DNA of 64,000 nt, from NCBI GenBank assembly GCA_942492625.1, contig CALOFM010000019.1, positions 310,001 through 374,000 of the forward strand, read 5' to 3'. The translations under genes were made by a program, and so were the position numbers. Below are positions 18,458-27,178 of the stretch, one piece after another. Every line of letters starts with the position of its first letter. Position 1 is the first letter of the stretch. The stretch comes from Thiosymbion sp942492625 (GTDB taxonomy: Bacteria; Pseudomonadota; Gammaproteobacteria; Chromatiales; Chromatiaceae). Below the pieces are notes generated by a model. The model searched no databases. It saw only the letters and a program-made list of their open reading frames with translations, and was not told the origin of the DNA.

Positions 18458-19114
18458 CTAAAACTTGTTTCCGGAAGACCTTGCCGCCCTGTTCCGCCGC
18501 GGAATTCTCGGTTCGGCCCCTGCCCGGAGGCCATCGTCGGCAAAGACACCGGCACCTTGACGCGTGTGCAGTTCATGGGCCGGCGCGCCACCCCACTCGG
18601 TACGAGCATCTTCGGGCCTGGCTCCGCCGCCGCCCAAGGCGGCAAAGCCCAGCCAGTCCTCGAGTGCCCGGGCCAGCTCCTCCCGCTCGGCCTCGACAAT
18701 CTTTGCCGCGATCTCCAACCGGCTCTCATGGCAGCGAAGCAGCAAGCGGCTAGGGTACCACCCCGTCGGGTCCCGCTGCAGAACGACTCGGGTCCAATTG
18801 GCCGGAAAACTGGATACCTCGTTTAGCTGACGCCCGCCGCGCAAAACCCGCAGAACCGGACCGTCGATCTCAATAACCTCTCTGGTGTGCCCTGCGATCG
18901 CGCTCAGGTAAAACCCGGCCACCACCACCACCAGCTCAAGACCCGCAAAGGGTAGTACCAGCCAGGCACCAAGAGATGCGAAGTAGGAACCCACCGCGGC
19001 GAAGCAGGCAGCAAAAAACCAAATCAGGTACTTGGTCGTCCGCCAGCTCAAGGCGCAGTTAGGGCGAACGACAAACCGGTACCCGGCGTCGTCCTGCTCT
19101 TGGAACACCGCCAT
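18458..19114 (-). CDS. DUF2244 membrane protein
   Basis: This 218-aa protein has two adjacent helices (about residues 35-78) and the DUF2244 region (NCALSWRTTKYLIWFF, then VVLQRDPTGWYPSRL, a PH-like fold). DUF2244 genes commonly precede ctaC. An assembly or electron-entry role is inferred from context only. ATG 19114 is chosen; longer readings add unconserved Arg-rich sequence. It is the first gene of the long minus-strand cox run, so its promoter should lie in 19115-19300. Confidence 0.82.
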   Translation of the reverse strand: MAVFQEQDDAGYRFVVRPNCALSWRTTKYLIWFFAACFAAVGSYFASLGAWLVLPFAGLELVVVVAGFYLSAIAGHTREVIEIDGPVLRVLRGGRQLNEVSSFPANWTRVVLQRDPTGWYPSRLLLRCHESRLEIAAKIVEAEREELARALEDWLGFAALGGGGARPEDARTEWGGAPAHELHTRQGAGVFADDGLRAGAEPRIPRRNRAARSSGNKF

Positions 19115-19262
19115 TCGCGTGCCCCCTAAGGCTCCAAACCGATATCGACCACCCCGGCAGCGACGTCGGCAGGGTCGGCTGCGGCCGCCGCATACCAAGC
19201 CTGCAAAATAGACGGGTGAGATCCCACAATTGTTTTCAGTGTAACTTTTTCGAGCGGGAAGA

Positions 19263-19276
19263 ATGATCCAAGTCAA
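19263..19276 (-). promoter_or_regulatory. Possible FNR/ANR-type site upstream of the cox locus
   Basis: On the minus strand this reads TTGAC-TTGG-ATCAT, two mismatches from the FNR-family consensus TTGAT-N4-ATCAA. It lies about 150 bp upstream of the first cox-locus gene in the 305-bp gap 19115-19419. That gap is AT-rich and holds no other gene I can see. A chance match is possible. Confidence 0.3.
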
Positions 19277-19419
19277 AAAAAAACGCAATACTTTAGAAGA
19301 TCCAATATTTCTTATGGCCCTATTTACTTTTCAGGCAAGCCGCCGTCTTCACAGCCTTACCGGGCTGCAGTATGCAGCGGCTTGTTGTGCGGCAACTTCT
19401 ATAGCTGAGGCGGGTTTCC

Positions 19420-19986
19420 ATGCTGGTCTATCTCCACGGCCTTAACAGCTCCTCGTCGTCTTACAAGGCCGGACTCTTTCGCGAGCGCCTGGCCCCGGCT
19501 CCGGTAGTCGCCCCCGCCTATCCCGCCCATCGCCCGATCGAGGCCGTAGCGCAGCTTTCGGACTTCTTTCGCTCTCTGGCCGACGAGCAACACCCGCTGG
19601 TAGTCGGCAGTTCCATGGGCGGCTTCTACGGGCAGTGTCTGGCGAGGCGCTTCCCCTTCGCGCACCTATTCATGATCAACCCTGCCCTCACACCCTGGGA
19701 TCTGCTGGACGCCTACCTGGGCCAGACCCAAACCACCGCCATCGGCACGACCTACAGAATCGATCAGGAGCTGATCGAGAGCACGCGCAGGTTTGGTATA
19801 GACGACCCCTGCGACGGGATCCCGACCACGCTGTTCCTGGACAAGGGAGACGAGGTGATCGACTACCGCATTGCGGAGGCCCAGTACCGCGAATGCGGAC
19901 GGCTCATGATCTTCGAGGGAGGGGATCACGGATTTCAGCACCTGGACGAGGCAATTGCGGTGATCCGCGAGACGGCTGGGATCTGA
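19420..19986 (+). CDS. YqiA/YcfP-family alpha/beta-hydrolase
   Basis: This 188-aa compact hydrolase has the LHGLNSSSSSYKA oxyanion region, nucleophile elbow GSSMGG (Ser about residue 66) and a C-terminal GGDHGFQHLDE holding the catalytic His. The size and motifs match YqiA-type esterases of gammaproteobacteria, whose substrates are small acyl esters. It is convergent with the TraB-family gene, with stop codons only a few bases apart. Confidence 0.87.
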   Translation: MLVYLHGLNSSSSSYKAGLFRERLAPAPVVAPAYPAHRPIEAVAQLSDFFRSLADEQHPLVVGSSMGGFYGQCLARRFPFAHLFMINPALTPWDLLDAYLGQTQTTAIGTTYRIDQELIESTRRFGIDDPCDGIPTTLFLDKGDEVIDYRIAEAQYRECGRLMIFEGGDHGFQHLDEAIAVIRETAGI

Positions 19987-21183
19987 TCAGGAAATCAACC
20001 GATCGAAGATGCGAAACCCGGCCACATAGGTCCCGATGGCCGAGCCAAGGGTAGAGAACAAGAATACCAACAGGGTGCGCGAGACCCGGTTGCGCCACCA
20101 GCCCTTGAGATGGGAGGTATCCTGGCGCAGGCGGCCGAAATCGCCGACGCTCGGCTTGCGCAGGTAGAGCTCCACCGCGCCTGTGACCATTCCTGCGCCC
20201 ACGGTCGGGTTCAGGGAGGTGAGCGGCGCGGCCAGGAAGGCGGCGATCACCGTCAGGGGATGGGCGGCGGCGATGAGAGCACCCAGGGCGGAGAGACTGC
20301 CGTTGATGAGCACCCAGTCCAGCACCACCTGCCAGCCGAGCGCGGGACTCTTGGAAAAACCGTAACCGAAGCCGACCAGGATCAGGACAACGATGGCCCA
20401 GGGGATGAGCTTGGGCCAGCGCGCTGGCGACGGCAGCCGGTCGAGCTCGGCGATCTCGGCCTTCGGATCCGGCACGGGCGCCTGCTCCAGGTATACCGAC
20501 ACCCCCTTGAGGTGCCCGGCACCCAGCACCGCGAGCACGTTCTCGTGGCCCTTGCCCCCGATCTCCTCGCGCAGCCGGGCGGCCATATAGCGGTCGCGCT
20601 CGTCGATCAGAGGCAGATACAGATCCTGACGGTCTTCGGCAAACTCGGCGAAAGTGGTCTCCAGAACGTCTCCCTCCTTGAGCCGCTCGATCTCCTCCTC
20701 CTCGACCTCCTCGCGGGAGAGCATGGTGGCGAGAAGGCCAGAGAAGAGCCCTACCCGCTTCCACCAACTGAGGTTTCCCGAGACCCGCTTGAGCGTGACG
20801 CCGATCTCCCGATCCACGAGCAGCACCGGCAGGTGTCGCTCCCGGGCGAGCTTGATGGCCATTCGCTGCTCGGCCCCCGGCTCGATGCCGAATTGATCCG
20901 CGAGGCGCTGTTGGTAGGCGGCCAGGGCCAGGCTCGCCACCACCATGTAGACGCGCCCCCCGCGAATGACCGAGAAAAGGTCCATGCGGGCCAGGGCGTC
21001 CGGATCCATGATGGCGTTGTAGCGGCTGGGGCAGAGCTCCACCGCCACCGCATCGTAGTCGCCGCTCTCGAGCAGCTCACGCACCTTATCAACGCTGGCG
21101 CGGGAGACGTGGGCGGTGCCGAGCAGGGTGAGCTTGGAGTCGCCCAGGCGAGCATCGATACGGGGTTCGGCGGATTCTTGCAT
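19987..21183 (-). CDS. TraB/PrgY-family membrane protein
   Basis: The 398-aa protein has the TraB signature (LLGTAHVSRAS, VAVELCPSRY, LAVLGAGHLKG) in its first 230 residues and about four C-terminal membrane helices. PrgY of enterococci limits sex-pheromone activity, and TraB-fold proteins resemble TIKI metalloproteases. The GTAH and GAGH histidines are present. The bacterial chromosomal role is unknown. ATG 21183 is used; the longer reading adds a basic non-conserved leader. Confidence 0.85.
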   Translation of the reverse strand: MQESAEPRIDARLGDSKLTLLGTAHVSRASVDKVRELLESGDYDAVAVELCPSRYNAIMDPDALARMDLFSVIRGGRVYMVVASLALAAYQQRLADQFGIEPGAEQRMAIKLARERHLPVLLVDREIGVTLKRVSGNLSWWKRVGLFSGLLATMLSREEVEEEEIERLKEGDVLETTFAEFAEDRQDLYLPLIDERDRYMAARLREEIGGKGHENVLAVLGAGHLKGVSVYLEQAPVPDPKAEIAELDRLPSPARWPKLIPWAIVVLILVGFGYGFSKSPALGWQVVLDWVLINGSLSALGALIAAAHPLTVIAAFLAAPLTSLNPTVGAGMVTGAVELYLRKPSVGDFGRLRQDTSHLKGWWRNRVSRTLLVFLFSTLGSAIGTYVAGFRIFDRLIS

Positions 21184-21308
21184 GGTGGATTCTTGGGTTC
21201 TTTTGGAAGGGAGAAAGCGGCGGCATGATAACCCAGCACCCCGGGCGTTGGTCCGCTTCAACGCGATGACGTATCATCCGGCGCAGATTCAGCACCTGCG
21301 TTCACGTC

Positions 21309-21722
21309 ATGAAGCTCTTACAGATCCCACTCGCGCTTTCTCTGGCCGCCTTCCTAGTCGGCGGTTGCGGCACCATCGAGAAGGACCGAAAAATCAAGGC
21401 GATGGACGCTGCGCTCACCACCTACGGCAAGGCCATACGCTGGGGCTATTTCGACACCGCTTACGGCTATCTCGCCCCCGACAAACGCCAGCAGGTCCCC
21501 GAGTACCTGGAAAATGTCCGGGTAACCGGTTACGAGGTGCTGCAGCCCCCGCTCATGAAGGGCGAGAAAGACATGGAGCAAATCGTCCGCATCGAGTACG
21601 TCCACGAGGACGCGCAGCGCCTGCACTCTATCTCCGACCGCCAGCTCTGGAGCTACGACAAGGAAGCCAGCGCCTGGTGGCTTCAGTCAGGGGTACCGCA
21701 GTTCGGTTACCGGAAACGCTAA
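21309..21722 (+). CDS. Small lipoprotein
   Basis: This 137-aa protein starts with a lipoprotein signal (FLVGGCGTI, Cys20). A mature domain of mixed helix and sheet follows, containing YGKAIRWGYFDTAYGYL. I recognise no named family, though similar short lipoproteins occur in gammaproteobacteria. It lies 24 bp before the large acyl-AMP ligase gene on the same strand, so the two may be co-transcribed. Confidence 0.75.
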   Translation: MKLLQIPLALSLAAFLVGGCGTIEKDRKIKAMDAALTTYGKAIRWGYFDTAYGYLAPDKRQQVPEYLENVRVTGYEVLQPPLMKGEKDMEQIVRIEYVHEDAQRLHSISDRQLWSYDKEASAWWLQSGVPQFGYRKR

Positions 21723-21746
21723 CGTCGGCACTCCGACTGCCAAGAG

Positions 21747-24552
21747 ATGAATCTCGATGCCGATCGCCGTCCCGCCGAGCTGCTGCACATAGTCGAAGGG
21801 TTCGCGCGCGAGTCCCGCCTGCCGGCACCCCCGGGCGGGATCGGGCTCGACACCCGGCTGGAGGCGGACCTGGGGCTCGACAGCCTGGGCAGATCGGAGC
21901 TGCTGTCCCGTGTAGAGAAGGGCCTGGACACTACACTGCCCGAGGAGGCCCTGCTGGCGGCGACCCCCCGCGACCTGCTCGCCCTGGTCGGTGCCGGCGC
22001 TGCCCGGTCCCCCGAAGCCGCCCGGACGTCGACCGTCGAGAACGCCGCCATCACCGGCGCTCCCGAGGACGCACGCACCTTGCTCGACACACTGGACTGG
22101 CACCTGGCCCGCCACCCGGACCGGGTCCACATCCTGCACCAGGCAACCGACGCGCAGTCCGAGCCTATCAGCTACGAGGGCCTGATGGCCGGATCCGCAA
22201 AGGTCGCCGGAATGCTGCTGCGCGAAGGACTGAGCCCCGGAGACAGGGTGGCGATCATGCTGCCCACCGGCCCCGGGTATTTCTTCAGCTTCTTCGGCAT
22301 CATGAACGCCGGCGGTGTTCCCGTGCCTATCTACCCGCCAGCGCGCCCCCAGCAGATCGAAGAGCACCTGCAGCGCCACGTCCGCATCCTGGACAACGCC
22401 GCCGCCAGCTTCCTGATCACGGTGCCCGCCGCGCGTACAGTCGGCCGACTGCTGCGCGCCGGGGTCCCGGCTATGCGGGAGGTGCTCACCCTGGACGGGC
22501 TGGACGCCGAGGAGCCCGTGGCGGAACCCTTCCGCGCCGCCGGGGACGACATCGCCTTCCTCCAGTACACGTCCGGCAGCACCGGCGATCCCAAGGGCGT
22601 GATCCTCACCCACGCCGACCTCCTGTCCAACATCCGCGCCATGGGCCAAGCGGTGCAGGCCAGCTCGGACGACGTCTTCGTGAGCTGGCTGCCCCTGTAC
22701 CACGACATGGGACTCATCGGCGCCTGGTTCGGCAGCCTCTACTTCGGGATGCCCCTGATCTCGCTGTCGCCCCTGGCTTTCCTCGCCAAGCCCCTTCGCT
22801 GGCTGCAGGCCATCGACCGGCACGGCGGGACCCTTTCGGCCGCGCCCAACTTCGCCTACGAGCTGTGCTTGACCCGCGTCTCCGATGCCAGCCTCGAGAC
22901 GCTGGACCTGAGCTCCTGGCGATGGGCCTTCAACGGGGCCGAGCCCGTCAGCCCCCGCACCCTGCGCCGCTTCGCGGAGCGCTTCGCACGCTGCGGCCTG
23001 CGCCCAGAGGCCATCGCTCCGGTTTACGGGCTCGCGGAAGCGGCGGTGGGGCTCGCCTTCCCGCCCGGGGGCCGGGGTCCGCGCATCGACTGCATCGACC
23101 GCCGGCGCTTCGCCCAGTCGGGACACGCCCTGCAGCTGCCCGGAGACGATCCGGCAGCCATGGAGGTGGTCGCCTGCGGAAGCCCGCTGCCGGGTTATCG
23201 GGTCCGGGTGGTGGACAGCCGGCGACGGCCGCTGCCGGAACGGCACGAAGGACAGCTGCAGTTCCAAGGTCCGTCGGCCACCCAGGGCTATTTCCACAAC
23301 TCCGACGCCACCGCACGCCTGATTCAAGACGGCTGGCACGACACGGGCGACCGCGCCTATCTGGCCGGCGGCGACATTCACCTCACCGGCCGGGTCAAGG
23401 ACCTGATCATCCGCGGCGGGCGCAACATCTATCCCTACGAGCTGGAGCAAGCCGTGGGCGAGATCCGCGGAGTGCGCATGGGCTGCGTGGCCGCCTTCGC
23501 CGCACAAGACCCCAAGAGCGGCAGCGAGCGCCTGGTGGTGGTGGCTGAGACGCGGGAGCAGGATCCCGACCGGCGCTCAGCCCTGAAGCGGGCGATACGC
23601 GAGCGCGCCAGCGACGTCCTGGGTCTGCCGCCGGACGAGGTGGTCCTGGCGCACCTGCGCGGGCGGTGCTCAAGACCTCCAGCGGCAAGCTGCGCCGCGG
23701 GGCCACGCGGGACCTCTATCTTGCGAACCGGCTACAGAGGGTCCCCGGACACCCCCTTTGGCAGCTGCTGCGGGTAGGCGCCGGCGGACTGGGGACCAGG
23801 ATCTCGCGGTTGATCAGACTCGTACCCGGCCTCCTCTATGCCGGTTACGCCTGGACACTGTTGCTCCTGATCGCCCCCTGGGTCCTGGCTCGGTGTGCTG
23901 ACGCTGCCCCGGCTCTCCTGGCGATGGGTCCTGGTGCGGAGCGGCATCGGGCTGTTGCGCCGGCTCGCCTTCATCCGCTTGGAGGTGGACGGTGCGGATC
24001 GGATCCAGGTAGCCAGCGTTCCGTTTGTGCTGACGTCCAACCATCAGAGCTACTTGGACGCGCTGGTTCTCATCGAGGCCATACCCCACCCCCTGGTGTT
24101 CATCGCCAAGCGTGAGCTGGAACAGGAACCGCTGGTGGGCCGGGTTCTGCGGCGCCTGGACACCCTGTTCATCGAGCGCTTCGACCTGCGGCGCAGCGCC
24201 GCGGAGCCACGGCACTTCGTCGCGGCCCTGGAGCGCGGGGAAACACTGGCCTTCTTTCCCGAAGGCACCTTCCGCGACGATCCCGGCCTGCTGCCCTTCC
24301 GCATGGGCGCCTTCGCCTCGGCGGTTCATGCACGGCGCACCCGTCGTACCCATAGCCTTGAGCGGAACAAGAGAGATCCTGCGGGGGGACAGCCGACTCC
24401 CCAAGCCTGGCAGAGTGCGGCTGCTCATTGGCCCGTCCATGGCGCCCGATGGCGAGGACTGGCCCGAAGCGGTGCGCCTGCGGGACGAGGTACGGGCTTT
24501 TGTGCTGCGCCACTGCGGGGAGCCGGACAGCAAGATTGCGGCCCGAGTATAA
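21747..24552 (+). CDS. ACP / fatty acyl-AMP ligase / PlsC acyltransferase fusion (three frame breaks)
   Basis: Read as one gene of about 935 aa. Residues 1-85 are an acyl carrier domain (LGLDSLGRS, Ser46 as phosphopantetheine site). Next is an AMP-forming ligase with YTSGSTGDPKGV (from Tyr273), most like fatty acyl-AMP ligases. A membrane helix then leads to a PlsC domain with NHQSYLD and FPEGTFRDD. Frame breaks: one base missing near 23652 (repair gives VLAPPARAVLKTSSGKLRR with the catalytic Lys), one extra near 23895, and one extra near 24333 (repair gives AVHAGAPVVPIALSGTRE). E. coli Aas joins the same two activities in opposite order, so lysophospholipid reacylation or a special lipid is the likely role. 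Confidence 0.8.
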
Positions 24553-24606
24553 GCACCCGTCCGACTGACGACTGTCCTACTGCGGAACCGCGGATGCCGG
24601 ACAGGC

Positions 24607-25125
24607 TCAACCCACCAGCTTGCGCGGCCGGGTTACATCCACGAGCTGCGCGCAGCCCACTTCCAGGGCGCTCCAGTCGTCGGGCATCTCCAGGCGCGCC
24701 AGGGCGGCCGTCGGCAGCAGCTTGCCGTCCAACGGCTCTTCCACCTCGTCGGCGGCGAGATAGCAGACCAGATCCTCCAGCCCCGGATTGTGCCCGACCA
24801 GCAGGACGGTTCGCGCCTCCCGCGAGCATCGCGCAAGCACGCCCAGCAGATCAGCTACCCCGGCCTCGTACACCTCGTCGTCCCATCGGATCTTCTTTTT
24901 CTTGAAGTCCATGGACTTGCACACCTTGACGGCGGTCTGCCGGGCCCGTTCCGCCGGCGAGCTGATCACCTGGTCCGGGACCAGCCCTTCACGGTAGAGC
25001 CACTCGCCGACGCGCGGCGCGTCCTTCTTTCCCCGCTTGGCGAGAGGACGGTCGAAATCTCTCGCGGCACCCGGGGGTCCCAGTCCGGACTTGGCGTGGC
25101 GCAGGATCAGCAGCTCGCGGGGCAT
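24607..25125 (-). CDS. sixA: SixA-type histidine phosphatase
   Basis: The 172-aa histidine-phosphatase-superfamily protein begins ELLILRHAKSG (catalytic RHG-type His) and ends its core with LLVGHNPGLEDL. The short form with RHAKS is SixA-like; in E. coli SixA removes phosphate from histidine phosphotransfer proteins. ATG 25125 puts RHAKS at residues 9-13, as in the family. An unusual KKKK run (FKKKKIRWDD) sits in a loop. Confidence 0.88.
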   Translation of the reverse strand: MPRELLILRHAKSGLGPPGAARDFDRPLAKRGKKDAPRVGEWLYREGLVPDQVISSPAERARQTAVKVCKSMDFKKKKIRWDDEVYEAGVADLLGVLARCSREARTVLLVGHNPGLEDLVCYLAADEVEEPLDGKLLPTAALARLEMPDDWSALEVGCAQLVDVTRPRKLVG

Positions 25126-25209
25126 ATGGAAAAAGGGATCGGGGCGGAGCAAACGGGCAAAGAACGCTGAACGGCAGTGAGTTGCGCGCTTTTTAACACA
25201 ATCGCAGTC

Positions 25210-26091
25210 TTAGCGCACCTGCGCGAGCAATTGCTCGACCATACCCTCGGCCTGTGACAAGTAGCCACCGCCGAACAGGTTCAGGTGGTTGAGGATGTGA
25301 TACAGGTTGTAGAGAACCTTGCGGGTCCGGTACCCGGGATCAAGGGTCCAGGCATCCCGGTAGGCGGCATAGAAATCACCACCGAAGCCGCCGAAGAGCT
25401 CGGTCATGGCGAGATCCGCCTCGCGGTCCCCGTAGTAAACCGCCGGATCGAAGATTACCGCATGACCGCTGCCATCGAAGGCCATGTTTCCCCCCCACAG
25501 GTCGCCGTGGAGCAGCGATGGGACCGGTGCGTGGTCGATCAGGGCGGGCAGGGCATCGAGCAGGCGCTCCCCCGTTGCCTGGAGTCGCCCCCCGAAACCG
25601 TTTCGAGCCGCCAGGGAAAGCTGAAAGCCGAGCCGGTTCCCGGTCCAAAACTCTACCCAGCTCTCCCGGGACCCGTTGGGCTGCGGTGTGGAACCGATCG
25701 TGTTGTCGCGGTCCCAGCCGAAGACCTCCCGGGTGGCGCGGTGCATGGCCGCGAGCTGGCGCCCCGCCTCCGCCGCTCCGCCCGAGCGGCACCCGCCGAG
25801 CTGGATGTGCTCCATGACGATGTAGGACTGCGCGCCCGCTGTGCCCGTGCACAGAGGCCGGGGAACGCGGATGGTACCGGTCGCAGCCATTTCCTCGAGC
25901 CCCGCCGCCTCCGCCTCGAACATGGAGAGCCGGTCCGAGCCGTTGAGCTTCAGGAAGTAGCTGTGACCGCCGCCGGCCAGTATGTAGGCGGTGTTGATGC
26001 AGCCGCCACTTACTGCTCGGGCAGGAGCGGGATCGAATGGGTGGCCGCCTGCGCGGCTTATGGCGAATGCAATTGCTTTCCAGTCGGTCAT
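25210..26091 (-). CDS. Fructosamine/ketosamine kinase family protein
   Basis: The 293-aa protein has an APH-like kinase fold: GGCINTAYIL glycine loop, FLKLNG with the ATP-binding Lys, LLHGDLWGGN catalytic loop, and FDPAVYYGDREADLAMTELFGGF as metal-binding segment. These kinases phosphorylate ketosamines on glycated proteins or free amines so that they decompose, giving repair of glycation. Its ATG overlaps the stop of the HNH gene (TGATG). Confidence 0.92.
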   Translation of the reverse strand: MTDWKAIAFAISRAGGHPFDPAPARAVSGGCINTAYILAGGGHSYFLKLNGSDRLSMFEAEAAGLEEMAATGTIRVPRPLCTGTAGAQSYIVMEHIQLGGCRSGGAAEAGRQLAAMHRATREVFGWDRDNTIGSTPQPNGSRESWVEFWTGNRLGFQLSLAARNGFGGRLQATGERLLDALPALIDHAPVPSLLHGDLWGGNMAFDGSGHAVIFDPAVYYGDREADLAMTELFGGFGGDFYAAYRDAWTLDPGYRTRKVLYNLYHILNHLNLFGGGYLSQAEGMVEQLLAQVR

Positions 26092-26681
26092 CACCCCAAC
26101 CGGCGCAGCAAGGGACTCGACCGCGGAAAGTGGGCGCGCAGGAACTCCATCTGATCCGCCAGCACGTTTCGTCCCATGAGGAAGATGTACTCGGCATGGG
26201 TCGGCGTGAAGGGCACGGCAAGCAGCTCCATACCGGCCGCCTCGGGGGTGCGCCCGGCCTTGTAGTTGTTGCAACGCACGCAGGCGGTCACCACGTTCGT
26301 CCAGTTGTCCGCGCCGCCTTTGCTGATGGGCCGCACGTGATCCCGCGAAAGCTGGCGCCCGGAGAAGTGGCCGCCGCAGTAGAGACAGAGGTGGCCATCG
26401 CGCTGGAACAGGGTGCGGTTGGACAGGGGAGGCGCATAATCGTCCCTGAGCTTGCTGATCTCGTGGTGAGTGCCGTGCGTGGCGATGATGGAGTTGATCT
26501 CCAGGATGCTGCGGCGCTTGGTCGCGACATTGATTCCGCCACGCAGGAGGAACAGGCGGTTGCCGCAGGCATAGGCGACCTGGCCGAGGAAATACAACCT
26601 GGCTGCGGACCGGTAGTCGATCCATTCCAGGGGCATTCCGGCTAAGTCTGTACGCAGTACTTGTTGGCTCAACTGCAACAT
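26091..26681 (-). CDS. HNH endonuclease domain protein
   Basis: This 196-aa protein carries an HNH centre: QRDGHLCLYCGGHFS (zinc CxxC), LSRDHVRPISKGG, then WTNVVTACVRCNNYKAGRTP (second CxxC). This form is widespread on proteobacterial chromosomes as a single-copy gene of unknown role, separate from restriction systems. It is translationally coupled to the fructosamine kinase gene. Confidence 0.88.
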   Translation of the reverse strand: MLQLSQQVLRTDLAGMPLEWIDYRSAARLYFLGQVAYACGNRLFLLRGGINVATKRRSILEINSIIATHGTHHEISKLRDDYAPPLSNRTLFQRDGHLCLYCGGHFSGRQLSRDHVRPISKGGADNWTNVVTACVRCNNYKAGRTPEAAGMELLAVPFTPTHAEYIFLMGRNVLADQMEFLRAHFPRSSPLLRRLG

Positions 26682-27178
26682 CGTCTGGCTGCCCGATTCT
26701 TTACTCTGATTCCGTATGACGGTTGATCTGCAGTGTCGGGCGCTGCTCCTGTTGGTTCAGGATGGCCAGCATGATACACACTTGCAGACACTGCGCAACA
26801 AGACCCACTCCGGTACCAAAGGCCTATCCAGCCGACAGGGTTTCGCGGTAGAACGTCGCCATCGGACAGGCTTTTCGGCCCCGAGTATTCACAAGCGGAA
26901 ATTTTCGATAGCCCAGATCAATGATTCTCGCCCGGTCGACTTATTTAGAGCCCCATGGAATACCGTAACAGCCTGTTTCTACGTACAAACCCTGCGGCGG
27001 TAATATTTTGGTCAAACCAATAGAAACCTAGTATCCGCGTAGCATGGAGACGCTTCGGTGGGACTTTTCCCCAGAGTTATCCACAACTGCTGTGCATGCC
27101 CTGAACTTATCCCTACCAGACATCGGGTTACCGGCGCTTCAACAATTAACCACTTAGGAAATCTCCTTAGATCGTGCC
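26682..27178. other. Intergenic region with a DnaA-box-like site upstream of priA
   Basis: This 497-bp stretch between divergent genes is less GC-rich than its surroundings and shows no convincing gene. It contains a perfect TTATCCACA at 27077-27085, about 100 bp before priA. Promoters for priA (plus) and the HNH gene (minus) must lie here, but I cannot place them. Confidence 0.5.

Noticed and set aside
21687..23507. 606-codon antisense frame in the acyl-AMP ligase gene
   Set aside because: Mirror frame; the ligase motifs on the plus strand are unambiguous.
26716..27003. 95-codon open frame before priA
   Set aside because: No ribosome site, no domain, atypical codon use; treated as non-coding.
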